Below are positions 50,285 to 60,798 of a DNA stretch of 64,000 nucleotides, in pieces. How positions within the stretch are numbered: the first letter of the stretch is position 1; each line of letters starts with the position of its first letter. Under the pieces are notes generated by a model, which made no database searches, was not told the origin of the DNA, and saw only the letters and a list, made by a program, of their open reading frames with translations. The stretch comes from an uncultured Clostridia bacterium (GTDB lineage: Bacteria > Bacillota > Clostridia > Christensenellales > CAG-917): the NCBI GenBank assembly GCA_949286725.1, contig CASECZ010000001.1:124001-188000 (forward strand), read 5' to 3'. Made by a program: the position numbers and the translations under genes.

Positions 50285-52104
50285 TTGCCGTCCTTGCGGG
50301 CGGGCGTCTTTGCCGCCTCTTCTTCAAAGCACTTTTCAAGTGCCGAAAGCGTGGACGCAAACTCCTTCATCGCGCGGTCGTACGGCTCGTCCGTTTCCAG
50401 GTCGACTTCCGCAAGACGCAGAATGTCGAGGGGCGCCATACTGCCGCCCGCGGACAGGAAAGCACGGTATTTGTCGAAATACTCCGCACCGCGCGTCAGA
50501 ATGTTGTCGGCAATGGTGACCGCGGCGGTCAGCCCCGTCGCGTACTTGTAGACGTAATAACTCGTATAGAAGTGCGGTATGCGCGCCCATTCGTACCTGA
50601 TGAGGTCGTTGTGGCGCACCGCTCTGCCGTAGTACTTGCGGTTGAGGTCGTAGTACTCGCGGCTGAGGTCCTCGGCGGTTATGGGCTCGCCCTTCTCGAC
50701 GACGGAGTGTGCGTAGACCTCGAACTCCGAGAACATCGTCTGTCTGAACAGCGTGGTTCTGAACATATCGAGATAGTAACTCAACAGATACTTTTTCATC
50801 TCGCCGTCCGCGGATTTGAGCAGATGTTTGAGCAGCAGCACCTCGTTGACGGTGGACGCGATTTCCGCAACGAAAATCTCGTAACCCGCCTTGGGTTCGG
50901 GCTGATTGGCGTCGGAATAATAGCTGTGCATCGCGTGCCCAAGCTCGTGCGCTATGGTAAACACGTCGTGCGCGGTTTCGGTGTAGTTGAGCAGTACGAA
51001 CGGGTGAACGCCGTAGCACCCCCAGCTGTATGCGCCGCTTCTCTTCCCCTTGTTCTCGAACACGTCTATCCAGCCGTCCGTGAACGCGGTCGCCAGCACG
51101 GAGGAATACTCATTGCCCATGACGGAAAGCGCGGTTTTGACGGTTTGCACCGCCTGTTCGTAAGGCATCGAGATGCGCGCCTCGCGCACGATGGGCACGT
51201 ACAGGTCGTACATATTGAGGTCTTTGAGCCCCAGCACTCTGCGACGCAAAGCAACATATCTGTGCAAGGGTTTCAACCCTTTTTCGACAGCCGAAAGCAA
51301 TTTGCGATAGCATGTCGGCGGCACGTTCTCGCAGTACATCGAATAGTCGAGCGCGGAGGAAAAACCTCTGATTTTCGCGTAAAACCAATCCTTTTTGACG
51401 TTGCCGCCGTAGTTTGCGGCAAGCATGTTTATGTGGTCGCGGTAGGCAGAGAACATACTTTCGAACGCCGCCGCGCGCACGCTCTGGTCGGGGCTCTGCA
51501 ACAACAGCGAATACACCCCGTGCGAAACTTCCCTTTCGTTGCCGTTCTCGTCCTTGACGGGAGCGAACTTTATGTCGGCGTTGTCGAACATGGAGAACAC
51601 CTCGTCCGCCGTTTCGGCAAACAGCCCCGTTTCGCGCAGGAGTTTCTCTTCCTTCTTGGACAGAATGATGTTCTTGTTGCGAATGACCTCTTCGAGCATG
51701 ACCGAATAGTCGGCAAAACGCTTGCTTTCGGCAAGTGCTTTGAGTTTGTCGACGGAGAAAGTCACGAGTTCGGGAGTTATGAACGAGGAGAGCGAAGAGT
51801 ATCTGACGGCAAGGCTTTCGGCGCGGTCGCTCATACCCTGATAGAGGGAGATGCGGGTGTCCTCGTCACGGCGCATACGCGCGTACTGATAAAGCCGCGA
51901 TATGTCGTGCGACACAGATGTGGAAAGCGTCAGACAGTCGAAAAGGCAATCGTCGTCGGCGAGTTTGTCGGCAAAGGACGAAACCTTCGTCATGCGCTCC
52001 TGCGTTGCGAAAAAGCACTCCTCCCACGCTTCGTCGGAGGGGAAGATGTCTTCGAGCCGCCATTTGTAAGAGGCGGGAATATCGTTCCTTTTTTTGAGTT
52101 TCAT
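50281..52104 (-). CDS. pepF: Oligoendopeptidase F, M3 family
   Basis: Cytoplasmic zinc peptidase of 607 residues that cleaves short peptides. The zinc motif is TIAHELGHAMHSYYS (HExxH) near residue 385, followed by EIASTVNEVLL with the third ligand. The N-terminal helical domain with LSRLYQYARMRRDED is typical. The start is ATG 52104 with GAGAGG 5 nt upstream; the frame is open further but without likeness. It leads a unit with the lipoprotein and dnaB. Confidence 0.94.
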   Translation of the reverse strand: MKLKKRNDIPASYKWRLEDIFPSDEAWEECFFATQERMTKVSSFADKLADDDCLFDCLTLSTSVSHDISRLYQYARMRRDEDTRISLYQGMSDRAESLAVRYSSLSSFITPELVTFSVDKLKALAESKRFADYSVMLEEVIRNKNIILSKKEEKLLRETGLFAETADEVFSMFDNADIKFAPVKDENGNEREVSHGVYSLLLQSPDQSVRAAAFESMFSAYRDHINMLAANYGGNVKKDWFYAKIRGFSSALDYSMYCENVPPTCYRKLLSAVEKGLKPLHRYVALRRRVLGLKDLNMYDLYVPIVREARISMPYEQAVQTVKTALSVMGNEYSSVLATAFTDGWIDVFENKGKRSGAYSWGCYGVHPFVLLNYTETAHDVFTIAHELGHAMHSYYSDANQPEPKAGYEIFVAEIASTVNEVLLLKHLLKSADGEMKKYLLSYYLDMFRTTLFRQTMFSEFEVYAHSVVEKGEPITAEDLSREYYDLNRKYYGRAVRHNDLIRYEWARIPHFYTSYYVYKYATGLTAAVTIADNILTRGAEYFDKYRAFLSAGGSMAPLDILRLAEVDLETDEPYDRAMKEFASTLSALEKCFEEEAAKTPARKDGK

Positions 52105-52209
52105 ACATACCTCTCTGCCGTGTTTCGGCACGGTACTATGCGACGGTTGCGCCGTGTATCGCGCTGTTTTCGGCTCAATCGGCGCCCGTTTGACCCGAAA
52201 ATAGCGCAC

Positions 52210-52240
52210 GACTTCCACGCGCGTGTTGCGCGTGGAAGTC
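52210..52240. terminator. Perfect 13-bp hairpin downstream of the phosphoesterase gene
   Basis: GACTTCCACGCGC and GCGCGTGGAAGTC pair perfectly around GTGTT. It lies 22 bp past the phosphoesterase stop, where a terminator is expected, but no T-run follows at once on either strand, so its role is uncertain. Confidence 0.5.
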
Positions 52241-52262
52241 ATCGTTTGCGTTTATGCGAAAG

Positions 52263-53759
52263 TTATTCCCACTCTCCGCCTTCCGCGGTGTCTCCGACAA
52301 GCGGACGCTGACGCGCCGCGAAACTGCCGTCCTGGCTGATTTTGATTTCCGTGCCGCCGCGCTGTTCGGTCTTGTTTGCAATGCCGACGTACGCGAGGTA
52401 GTCGATGCTCATACCGTAAGTCAGTCTGATTTTCTTGCCGTCCTCCGTGGTGATGTCGAGGGCGAATGTGTTGTAGTGGTCGTGTCCGCAGAACGTGCCC
52501 TGACCGTTGTGTTCGAGCATGGTTTCGAACAGCTGGCAGTCGTCGACGCCGGGATAGGACTTCTCGCCCGACTCGCCCGCCTGACCGTAAACGTAGGTGA
52601 CGGTGTCGGTGTTTTGGTGATTGTTGTCCTTATACTCGTTCCAGTACTTGCCGTACTCGGTGAGCGGGATGTGGAAGAACACGAGGTTCTTGACATCGGC
52701 GTTCTCGGTGAAACCGTTGCTGACGTTCGCCTGTGTAAGTCTGTCCATTTGCGCGGCATACCAGTCTATCTGATCCTGATGAATGTTGTCGTATTTCCAC
52801 GCAATGCCGAAATAGTCGCCGTCGGTGTAGGAGTGAGAGTCGATCGTGACGAGCGCCTGGGTGATTTTGCCTTCTTTGTCCTTGATGAGAATTATGTCGT
52901 TGCCATAGCCCGCGATGTCCTCGGGTCCTCTACGGAACAGACAGCGCGTCCACTTTTCGTCCTCATAGAAAGCGCCGATCTCGTCGCGTTCGTAAAGGCT
53001 GTAAATCTCGGTGTCGTGGTTGCCGAACGCAAGCGTCCAGTACACGCCGAGTTGTTCCATCAGTTCGGCAAACATTTCCGCCTCGCGCATGTTGTTGAAG
53101 GTGCCCGCCTGGAAGGGAACGGGATACGCGATGTCGCCCGTGACGATGACGAGGTCGGGTTTGACCCTCTGCACTATCGTGGCGACGGCGTCGAGTGCCC
53201 AGCTGTCCTTCTGCGCGGAGAACGCGCCTGCACCGATGTGAATGTCGGTGAGTTGCAGCACTCTGAAATCGCTGTCGTCGGTGGCGGTGAACGAGTAATA
53301 ACCCAGGTCTTCGTCGTATCCGAGTTCGTACGGGCTGTCGTAATCTACCGCGGTAACGCTTGCGATGTACTCGAAATTGCCGGAGTAACCCACGAAACTG
53401 CACAGAGCGCATATGGCAAAGAACAGCAGCACCACGCCGAAAACGGACGCGGTGATTATGATGTCGGTAATCCTGCGGCGGCGTCTTTGCTCGGGCGTCA
53501 TATCCTTTCTGCGGACGCGCTTCTTACGCTTGGACGGCTCGTGCTCGGCGAAATAATCCGCCTCGTTCTCCTCGGCGGTCTGCTCCGCCGCGGCGGTTTC
53601 GGGAGCGGCTTCTTCCGCAGGGGCAACGTCTTCCGCGGGGGCGGCTTCTTCCGCAGGGGCGGTGTTTTCCTGTCCGACCTCGGCGGCGGTTTGTGCCTGT
53701 GCTTCGGCAGATGCCTCCGTCTCCCCGTTCAACGGGAACTTTTCCTCATTGGGTGTCAT
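52263..53759 (-). CDS. Membrane-anchored metallophosphoesterase
   Basis: A 498-residue protein. The first 95 residues are cytoplasmic: a repetitive Ala/Glu/Pro stretch (APAEEAAPAEDVAPAEEAAP), then a basic part (KRKKRVRRK). One membrane span follows near residues 100-122. The outer part is a calcineurin-like phosphoesterase: QLTDIHIGAG, VTGDIAYP, AFGNHDTEIY, FFHIPLTE and FCGHDHYN give all metal-binding blocks. The substrate is unknown; purple-acid-phosphatase-like and sphingomyelinase-like proteins share the fold. The start overlaps the CDF transporter gene by 4 nt. Confidence 0.85.
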   Translation of the reverse strand: MTPNEEKFPLNGETEASAEAQAQTAAEVGQENTAPAEEAAPAEDVAPAEEAAPETAAAEQTAEENEADYFAEHEPSKRKKRVRRKDMTPEQRRRRRITDIIITASVFGVVLLFFAICALCSFVGYSGNFEYIASVTAVDYDSPYELGYDEDLGYYSFTATDDSDFRVLQLTDIHIGAGAFSAQKDSWALDAVATIVQRVKPDLVIVTGDIAYPVPFQAGTFNNMREAEMFAELMEQLGVYWTLAFGNHDTEIYSLYERDEIGAFYEDEKWTRCLFRRGPEDIAGYGNDIILIKDKEGKITQALVTIDSHSYTDGDYFGIAWKYDNIHQDQIDWYAAQMDRLTQANVSNGFTENADVKNLVFFHIPLTEYGKYWNEYKDNNHQNTDTVTYVYGQAGESGEKSYPGVDDCQLFETMLEHNGQGTFCGHDHYNTFALDITTEDGKKIRLTYGMSIDYLAYVGIANKTEQRGGTEIKISQDGSFAARQRPLVGDTAEGGEWE

Positions 53760-54613
53760 ACTTCCTCCTTATACTCTGTGAAAGTCACAATTATATTGTT
53801 TTTCCTCGCCGTGTCGGCGATTTTTTCGAGTGCAACTTTTCTCGTCTCTTCGTCGGCGTCGTCCGAAAACCTCAACGCCACGTTTGCCTCGGCGTAATGT
53901 TTGCCGAAATCGTACAGGCGCACCTGCGCGCTTTCGACGCCGTTCTGCGCCTCGGACAGTTTCGTCAGACCGACGGTGCGCGCCTCGTCGCGGGCACCAG
54001 CAAGACGACGGAAGGCGGGAACCATTATCCTGAACCCCGCAACGATGAGAACCACGCTTATTATGATGCCGAACAGCGCATCGATCGGGAACTGAATGTA
54101 CCTCGAAAGGAAGAGCCCCGTGAGCGCGAACAGCGTTATGAACGCATCCATTATACTGTCAAGCGTCTGTGCTTTCAACACTTCGGAACGGAATTTGCGA
54201 AATGTTAAACCGAACATCAGCGCAAGCAGCAGTTTGACGACGATTGTGGCGGCGATTATTCCGAACTGCGTCCAGGCGAAGGTCACGACGGGATGATAGA
54301 AAATTCTGTCCAGCGCGGTATAGGCGAACACTCCGCCGACGACCACAATCAGTATCGCCATAAGGAAACTTACGACGTACTCCACCCTGCCGTAACCGAA
54401 AGGATACTTTTCGGAAGGCGCCTTGTGCATGAAGCCGAACCCCACCGCGGCACCCGCGTTGCTGACGACGTCGCCGAAATTGTTTATGCCGTCGCCCAGT
54501 ATGCTTATGCTGTGAGTCACAAGCCCCACGAAAAGTTTCGTCAACCCCAAGCCGAGGTTGACGGCACTTGCCGTTACGGAGGTTGCGATTTGAGTTTTTG
54601 TCTCTTTCGTCAC
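53756..54613 (-). CDS. Cation diffusion facilitator family transporter
   Basis: A 285-residue membrane protein that exports divalent metal by proton exchange. Six membrane segments are visible; the metal-site pairs are in SILGDGINNFGD (second segment) and LDSIMDAFIT (fifth segment). The first site has D-x3-N-x2-D and the second D-x3-D, a pattern of the manganese or iron branch rather than the zinc HxxxD branch. The C-terminal ferredoxin-like domain holds a single conserved His (GKHYAEANVAL). Confidence 0.87.
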   Translation of the reverse strand: MTKETKTQIATSVTASAVNLGLGLTKLFVGLVTHSISILGDGINNFGDVVSNAGAAVGFGFMHKAPSEKYPFGYGRVEYVVSFLMAILIVVVGGVFAYTALDRIFYHPVVTFAWTQFGIIAATIVVKLLLALMFGLTFRKFRSEVLKAQTLDSIMDAFITLFALTGLFLSRYIQFPIDALFGIIISVVLIVAGFRIMVPAFRRLAGARDEARTVGLTKLSEAQNGVESAQVRLYDFGKHYAEANVALRFSDDADEETRKVALEKIADTARKNNIIVTFTEYKEEV

Positions 54614-54674
54614 GATTTGCGTTTGCGTTGTTTAGTCACAACAGACGTTTTATCCGCACATTTTGCACGGTTAA

Positions 54675-56162
54675 TCAGTTGTTAAAGAGATTATTGTCCA
54701 GAAATTCGGGGTCACAGGTAAGGTTGACGCCGAGCTTTCTGAACGGATTTTCGTCTGCCTTGAACAGCATATGAGAGGAGTGCGCCTCGCACTCGCGCAG
54801 GTCGATGAGTTTCTCGATTGCCTGCGCTGCGCGCACGTCCGTCGCCGCGCATATTGAGAGCGCGAGCAAAGCCTCTTCAAGGGTCAGAGTGTTTTCCTTC
54901 TCGTTGAGGATTTTGGTTTTCAGGTCAAGTATAGGTCCTATGACGTAGGGCGATATCAGTTTGATGCGGTCGTCGATGCCCGCAAGCACTTTCACCGCAT
55001 TGAACACGCACGCCGCGGACGCACTCATAATCTCGGAGTTCTTGCCGCACACCACCGTGCCGTCGGCAAGTTCGATTGCCACCGCGCCTCTGCCGCCGTT
55101 CTCCTCGTTCTTTGCGTGGGCAAACGCCACGACCTTTCTGTCGGACGGGCTGATTTCGAGGCGCGACATCAGAAATTCAAGCCGCTGAATGGTGCTGGGT
55201 TTTGCCGTGCCATTCTTGTAGTCGACAAGCGCCTTGAAGTATCTGCGTATGACTTCCTGTTTGCTGGCTTCCACGCACGCGTCGTCGTCGATGATGCAAT
55301 ACCCTGCCATGTTGACGCCCATATCCGTGGGAGAACGGTAGACGAGTTCCGTGCCCGAAATCTTGGTGAGAATGCTCCGCACCACGGGGAACACGTCAAT
55401 GTCGCGGTTGTAGTTGACCGCCATTTTGCCGTATGCTTCGAGGTGGAAGTTGTCCACCTTGTTGACGTCTTTGAGGTCCGCCGTCGCCGCTTCGTACGCG
55501 ACGTTGACGGGGTGCCCGAGGGGCAGGTTCCATATCGGGAAGGTTTCGAACTTGGCGTACCCTGCTTTTATGCCGCGTTTATACTCGTGATAGAGCTGAC
55601 TGAGGCAGGTCGCGAGTTTGCCGCTGCCGGGACCGGGTGCGGTTGCGACCACAAGCGGACGCGAGGTTTCGATGTAGGGGTTTGCACCGTACCCTTCGTC
55701 GGACACTATCGTGTCGATTTCGTGCGGATAACCCTTTGTCGGACGGTGTATGTAGACTTTTATGCCGCGGTTTTCCAGCTTATGCTGATAAGCCACCGCC
55801 GCCTGCTGGTCGGTGAACATGGTGATGACCACGCAGTTGATGTATATCCCCATCCCGGAGATGTTGTCTATCATGCGTTCGACTTCGCTGCCGTAGGTGA
55901 TGCCGTAGTCGGCGCGGACTTTGTTCTTTTCGATATCGCCCGCATTGATGCAGATGATAAGTTCCGCCTTGTCGCGCAGTTTTTGCAGGAGTTTGATCTT
56001 CGCCGCCTTGTCGAAACCGGGCAACACGCGCGCGGCGTGCAGGTCGTCGAAAAGTTTGCCGCCGAATTCGAGATAAAGCTTGTCGAACTTGGAAATTCTT
56101 TCCAAAATCTGTTCGGACTGCTTTTTCATATACATCTCGCTGTCAAATCCGATTTTTTTCAT
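54675..56162 (-). CDS. DUF1846 protein (UPF0371)
   Basis: A 495-residue soluble protein. IGFDSEMYMKKQSEQILERI at the N-terminus, FGGKLFDDLHAARVLPGF, and APGPGSGKLATCLSQLYH (a P-loop-like GPGSGK segment) are diagnostic of DUF1846. Structures of the family are known, but its function is not settled as far as I know. It lies 17 bp after parC and is probably in the same unit. Confidence 0.9.
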   Translation of the reverse strand: MKKIGFDSEMYMKKQSEQILERISKFDKLYLEFGGKLFDDLHAARVLPGFDKAAKIKLLQKLRDKAELIICINAGDIEKNKVRADYGITYGSEVERMIDNISGMGIYINCVVITMFTDQQAAVAYQHKLENRGIKVYIHRPTKGYPHEIDTIVSDEGYGANPYIETSRPLVVATAPGPGSGKLATCLSQLYHEYKRGIKAGYAKFETFPIWNLPLGHPVNVAYEAATADLKDVNKVDNFHLEAYGKMAVNYNRDIDVFPVVRSILTKISGTELVYRSPTDMGVNMAGYCIIDDDACVEASKQEVIRRYFKALVDYKNGTAKPSTIQRLEFLMSRLEISPSDRKVVAFAHAKNEENGGRGAVAIELADGTVVCGKNSEIMSASAACVFNAVKVLAGIDDRIKLISPYVIGPILDLKTKILNEKENTLTLEEALLALSICAATDVRAAQAIEKLIDLRECEAHSSHMLFKADENPFRKLGVNLTCDPEFLDNNLFNN

Positions 56163-56179
56163 CTGTTTATCCTCGCAAG

Positions 56180-58597
56180 TTATTCCGGAAGTCTGACAAC
56201 CGCGGCAATGCCCGTCTTGAACAGCAATTTGCCTTTGGTCGTGCGCGTATCTATGCGGATATTCTCCGTATTGAGCACAGTTGTTTCGCCACCCGACGCG
56301 ACGGCGAGATCGTACGGCATTTTGACCGTGCCGACGTACGCGACGTGTCCTTTGTCGAGTTCGGCTATTTTGACGCCTTTGAGATAACGGGAACCGGGGT
56401 CGAGAGTGGACGCGATGACGCGCTTTGCGTAACCCGTGTCCGTCATCACTATGATTTCGCCCTCGTCGTCGATTTGCCCGCCGAAAGCGACCGAGTCGTC
56501 ATCGCCCAGTTTGACGCCTTTGACGCCGCCCGCCTTTCTGCCCTGCACGGGAACCTCGTCGACGGAATACACCAGACACAACCCGTTCACGGTCACTTCG
56601 AGTACGTTCATGTTCTCGCCAACCTGCTCGACGTTGATGAGGGTGTCGCCGTCCGCAAGCGTGAGTGCGGGACCCACTCCGCGCATGGAAGTATAGTCGT
56701 TCCAGTCACTGCGTTTTACTATACCTTTTTTGGTGAAGAATAGCAACTCTCCGACGGGGGTGGAATTGAAAAACATTACCTTTACGGGTTTCTCGTCGAT
56801 GTGGATTTCGGGATTGAACTGCGAAAGCGTCATACCCCTGTCCTTCCATCTGCGCTCCGCAACGTCGGTGATATTTAGCCGTGCGACGTTTCCGCAGTCG
56901 GTAAAGACGTAAATCCAACCCTTGTTGTTGACTGCGACGGAAGCCGAAGGCAGTTCCCCGTTGAGTTCGGGAGCCTCTTTGACGAGTGCGGAATACCCCT
57001 TCTGCGACATAAAGCGCACGGTGCCCGCAGTGGACCTGACGAGCACGCCGTCACGGTAAGCCACGGCTTCGTCCTCGGTCGGCAGGTCGATTTTCTCCTC
57101 GTCGCCGCCGTCCAGTATGACGGACATGCGCGCGGAGTTCATCGCCTTCTTGATTTGCAGGATTTCGTCTTTTATGACGTTGTACTGTCTGCGCGGCGAC
57201 GCCAGTATTGCGGAAAGATAAGCAATGCGTTTTTCCAGGTCGGCAAGTTCCTGTTCCAGTTTGCCGACTTCGAGGTGCGTCAACGCTTTCAGGCGCATAT
57301 CGACGATTGCCTGCGCCTGGTCGTCTGTAAGGTCAAACCTTTCGCAAAGAGCGATTTTGGCTTTCTGCGTGGACTCCGACGCCTTGATTATACGTATGAC
57401 TTCGTCGATGTTGCGTATGGCGATGAGCAACCCGCGCACGATTTCGGCACGCTTTTTCGCCTCTTTGAGTTCGTAATTCGTGCGGCGGACGATGATGTCG
57501 CGCTGATAGGCAATGTAGTAAGTCAGTATGTCTTTCAGCCCCATTTGTTCGGGCTTGCCGCCCGCAATGGCAACCATGTTTATGGAATAGCCGAGTTCCA
57601 GCGCGGTTTTCTTGAACAGGAAGGCGACGATTTTGTTTGCGTCCGCTTCCCTTTTCAGTTTGATGACCGCGCGCATGCCCGACTTGTCGCTTTCGTCGAC
57701 GATGTCGCTTATGCCCGCAAGCAATTCCTTGTTGTCCTCGCGGAGTTTAGCCACCGATTTCAGCACATCGGTCTTGGACACCTGATAAGGCATTTCGGTA
57801 ATGACGATGTTCTTCTTGCCGCCGTCGTCCTCGATGTGCAGACGTGCGCGAATTTTGATTTTGCCTTTGCCCGTTTCGTATATGCTTTCGAGGCTGTCGA
57901 CGGGAATTATGAAACCGCCCGTCGGAAAATCGGGTCCGTGGATTATCCCCAAAAGTTCCTTGGTGGTGATTTTGGGGTTGTCTATCGTCGCGACCACGGC
58001 GTCGATTGCCTCGCCCATATTGTGCGGGGGTATGTTTGTGGCAAGACCGACCGCAATACCCGTCGCGCCGTTCACCAGAAGATTGGGGAAACGTCCGGGC
58101 AGCATATTCGGCTCTTCCATACTGTCGTCGAAGTTGGGGCTCCACGTAACGGTGTCCTTGTCGAGGTCGCGCAGAAGTTCCAGCGCGAGAGGGCTCATTC
58201 TCGCCTCGGTGTAACGCATTGCCGCCGCAGGGTCGCCGTCCACGGAACCGAAATTGCCGTGACCGTCGACGAGTTTCATCCTCATGGAGAACGACTGCGC
58301 CATGCGCACCATTGCCCCGTAAACGGAGCTGTCGCCGTGGGGGTGATATTTGCCGAGACAGTCGCCGACTATTCTCGCCGACTTCTTGTACGGCTTGTCG
58401 GGCGTCAGCCCCATTTCGTGCATTGCGTAAAGTATGCGCCTCTGAACGGGTTTGAGTCCGTCCTCCACCCTCGGAAGGGCGCGGTCGAGAATGACGTTCT
58501 CGGAGTACGGCAGCATACTGTTGTGCATGACCTCCTCGAATACGACGTCATACACCACGTTGTTGTAATTGATGTTCCGTGCTTCTTTCTTTCCCAT
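56180..58597 (-). CDS. parC: Type IIA topoisomerase subunit A, topoisomerase IV (ParC) type
   Basis: DNA-cleaving subunit of 805 residues that separates linked chromosomes. The catalytic tyrosine is in [12 protein letters not shown]. The C-terminal beta-propeller lacks the QRRGGKG box needed by gyrase and instead shows [13 protein letters not shown], resembling Firmicute ParC, so topoisomerase IV is preferred over GyrA. In the quinolone region, [14 protein letters not shown] has Gly where GrlA of Staphylococcus has Glu84 (Asp87 in E. coli GyrA). It follows parE by 33 bp. Confidence 0.85.
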   Translation of the reverse strand: MGKKEARNINYNNVVYDVVFEEVMHNSMLPYSENVILDRALPRVEDGLKPVQRRILYAMHEMGLTPDKPYKKSARIVGDCLGKYHPHGDSSVYGAMVRMAQSFSMRMKLVDGHGNFGSVDGDPAAAMRYTEARMSPLALELLRDLDKDTVTWSPNFDDSMEEPNMLPGRFPNLLVNGATGIAVGLATNIPPHNMGEAIDAVVATIDNPKITTKELLGIIHGPDFPTGGFIIPVDSLESIYETGKGKIKIRARLHIEDDGGKKNIVITEMPYQVSKTDVLKSVAKLREDNKELLAGISDIVDESDKSGMRAVIKLKREADANKIVAFLFKKTALELGYSINMVAIAGGKPEQMGLKDILTYYIAYQRDIIVRRTNYELKEAKKRAEIVRGLLIAIRNIDEVIRIIKASESTQKAKIALCERFDLTDDQAQAIVDMRLKALTHLEVGKLEQELADLEKRIAYLSAILASPRRQYNVIKDEILQIKKAMNSARMSVILDGGDEEKIDLPTEDEAVAYRDGVLVRSTAGTVRFMSQKGYSALVKEAPELNGELPSASVAVNNKGWIYVFTDCGNVARLNITDVAERRWKDRGMTLSQFNPEIHIDEKPVKVMFFNSTPVGELLFFTKKGIVKRSDWNDYTSMRGVGPALTLADGDTLINVEQVGENMNVLEVTVNGLCLVYSVDEVPVQGRKAGGVKGVKLGDDDSVAFGGQIDDEGEIIVMTDTGYAKRVIASTLDPGSRYLKGVKIAELDKGHVAYVGTVKMPYDLAVASGGETTVLNTENIRIDTRTTKGKLLFKTGIAAVVRLPE

Positions 58598-58630
58598 AGT
58601 TCTGTCCGCGGAGCAACCCCCTCGTTTTTA

Positions 58631-60589
58631 TCATTCCGATACGGCGAAATCGTCCACGCGGTTGAAGTCCGCGTACTTGTAAATATAATCCTTTCTTATC
58701 GCGCTGTCGTCGCCCATAAGCACCGTTATGCGTTTGTCCGCCGCCGCCGCGTCCTCGATGGTGACGCGCGTGAGCGTGCGATGCGCGGGGTCCATCGTGG
58801 TGTCCCAGAGTTGCTCGGGGTTCATCTCGCCAAGGCCTTTGAACCTCTGCAACAACGCGTTTTTGCCCATCTCCTTCTTGCCCTCTTCTAGCGCGGCGTC
58901 GTCGTAGAAATAACGCACCTCGTCCTTGCGCTGCATTTTGTAAAGCGGAGGCATGCCGATATACACGTGCCCTTCGGTGATGAGCTGACGCATATAGCGG
59001 AAGAAGAATGTCAGCAACAGCGCGCGGATGTGCGCCCCGTCCTGGTCGGCATCGGCAAGGATTATGACCTTGTCGTATTTCAAATCGGAAATGTCGAATG
59101 ACGGTTCGATACCCGTACCCAGCGCGCTGATGATGGTCGAAATCTCCTCGTTGGCAAGGATTTTTTCAAGCGGGGCCTTCTCCACGTTGAGAGGCTTGCC
59201 GCGGAGCGGCAAAATGGCCTGGAAACTTCTGTCCCTCGCCTGTTTCGCGCTGCCGCCCGCGCTGTCGCCCTCGACTATGAACAGTTCGTTTATAGAGGCG
59301 TTCCTGCCCGTGCAGCTGCTGAGTTTGCCGACGAGGTTCAACCCGTTGAGTTTGTTCTGCTGACGCGCGATGTCCTTGGCGCGTTTCGCCGCCTCCCTTG
59401 ACTTTGCCGCGCCCATTGCCTTTGCGACGATTTTCTCCGCCGAGGATTTGAAACCGCGCATTGCAATCAAAGCTTCCAGCCGTTCGGCGACAAGGCTTTC
59501 CACCTTGGGTTTGACTTCGGGATTGCCGAGCCTGCCTTTGGTCTGTCCTTCGAACTGAACGTTCTGCATTTTCACGGTGATGACCGCAACCATGCCTTCG
59601 CGGAAATCCTCGCCGAGAAGATTTGCCTGCTTTTCTTTCAGAATGTTGTTCTTGCGTGCAAAATCGTTGAAAACGCGGGTTATTGCCGATTTGAAACCTA
59701 TTTCGTGCGTGCCGCCTTCCGCGGTCGGAATGCTGTTGACGTAAGAATAAATGTTTTCCGCGTAACCGTCCGTGTGCTGAATGGCGACCGCCACCTCGAA
59801 GTTGGGCTCTTTGGCTTCGACGTACAGGGGCTTGTCGTAGAGCACCGTTCTGCCCTCGTTGAGGTACTGAACGTAATCGGCAATGCCTCCCTTGTAACAG
59901 AACACGTCCTGTTTGCCCGTGCCGCCGTCGAGGGGAATGCGCAGGTCTTTGAGCGTAATGGTTATGCCGCGGTTGAGATATGCTACCTCGCGCATGCGCT
60001 GCGCGATGGTGTCGTAACTGAATTTTTCGTTGCCGAACACGCGTTCGTCGGGCTTGAAGGTGACCGTGGAGCCCTTGTCCTTGGTCTTGCCTATTAAAGT
60101 AAGCGGAGTTTTGACGACGCCGCTCTTGATTTTTCCGCCGACCTGCGGGGAATGGAACTCCGCTCTGTACAGGTGACCGTCGCGTCTGACATCGACGGTG
60201 AGCCACTCGGACAACGCGTTGGTGACGGACGCGCCCACGCCGTGCAGACCGCCGGAATAGGAATACTGTCCGCTGTCGAATTTCGCGCCCGCGTGCAACT
60301 GCGTGAAGACGACTTCCACGCCGCTGATTTTGAGTTTCGGGTGTTTGTCGACGGGGATACCTCTGCCGTTGTCGGACACTCGCGCGACGTTGTTGTCGAG
60401 CAACTCAATCGACACGGTATCGCCGAAGCCGTTTGCGACCTCGTCGACGCTGTTGTCGATTATCTCCCAAAGAATGTGGTGCAAGCCTTTGACGCCCGTC
60501 GTACCGATGTACATACCGGGGCGTTTTCTGACCGCGTCGAGTCCTTCGAGAACACGGATATCACCCGCTTTGTATTCGTGATTCGCCAT
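58631..60589 (-). CDS. parE: Type IIA topoisomerase subunit B, topoisomerase IV (ParE) type
   Basis: ATPase subunit of 652 residues. The GHKL site is visible as EIIDNSVDEVANGF, DNGRGIPVD and GLHGVGASV; the TOPRIM domain as FIVEGDSAGGSAKQARDR and ILADADQDGAHIRALL. Length and order next to the A subunit fit both ParE and GyrB; the partner decides for ParE. The start is ATG 60589 (MANHEYKAGDIRVLEGLD), with AAGGA upstream; an earlier in-frame start adds 53 unrelated residues. Confidence 0.88.
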   Translation of the reverse strand: MANHEYKAGDIRVLEGLDAVRKRPGMYIGTTGVKGLHHILWEIIDNSVDEVANGFGDTVSIELLDNNVARVSDNGRGIPVDKHPKLKISGVEVVFTQLHAGAKFDSGQYSYSGGLHGVGASVTNALSEWLTVDVRRDGHLYRAEFHSPQVGGKIKSGVVKTPLTLIGKTKDKGSTVTFKPDERVFGNEKFSYDTIAQRMREVAYLNRGITITLKDLRIPLDGGTGKQDVFCYKGGIADYVQYLNEGRTVLYDKPLYVEAKEPNFEVAVAIQHTDGYAENIYSYVNSIPTAEGGTHEIGFKSAITRVFNDFARKNNILKEKQANLLGEDFREGMVAVITVKMQNVQFEGQTKGRLGNPEVKPKVESLVAERLEALIAMRGFKSSAEKIVAKAMGAAKSREAAKRAKDIARQQNKLNGLNLVGKLSSCTGRNASINELFIVEGDSAGGSAKQARDRSFQAILPLRGKPLNVEKAPLEKILANEEISTIISALGTGIEPSFDISDLKYDKVIILADADQDGAHIRALLLTFFFRYMRQLITEGHVYIGMPPLYKMQRKDEVRYFYDDAALEEGKKEMGKNALLQRFKGLGEMNPEQLWDTTMDPAHRTLTRVTIEDAAAADKRITVLMGDDSAIRKDYIYKYADFNRVDDFAVSE

Positions 60590-60647
60590 ACCCTTCCTTG
60601 TCTCCGTCGCAGAACCCGCGACGGGCATAAATATACTTATATAAAGG

Positions 60648-60653
60648 ATTATA
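60648..60653 (-). promoter_or_regulatory. Extended -10 promoter of parE
   Basis: TGGTATAAT on the minus strand is a perfect -10 (60653-60648) with an upstream TG; the -35 region is weak. It lies about 58 bp before the parE start. Confidence 0.5.
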
Positions 60654-60753
60654 CCACAATATCTTGCGTAATAAAAGTATTTGGAGCAATATTTTTGCGC
60701 CTTTATGAAATACGGCACGGGTTTGCGAAAACGGTATCGGGCGGACAAAAAAA

Positions 60754-60779
60754 GAGGGAAACGGCATTGCGTTTCCCTC
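60754..60779 (-). terminator. Intrinsic terminator after the alpha/beta hydrolase gene
   Basis: GAGGGAAACG and CGTTTCCCTC pair over 10 bp around a short loop, followed by seven T residues on the minus strand. Confidence 0.9.
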
Positions 60780-60798
60780 CCGTTGAAATCGAAATGTC

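Noticed and set aside
56180..60589. The pair as gyrase GyrB-GyrA
   Set aside because: The A subunit lacks the QRRGGKG box and has a ParC-like propeller start. The call stays open to phylogeny, but topoisomerase IV fits better.
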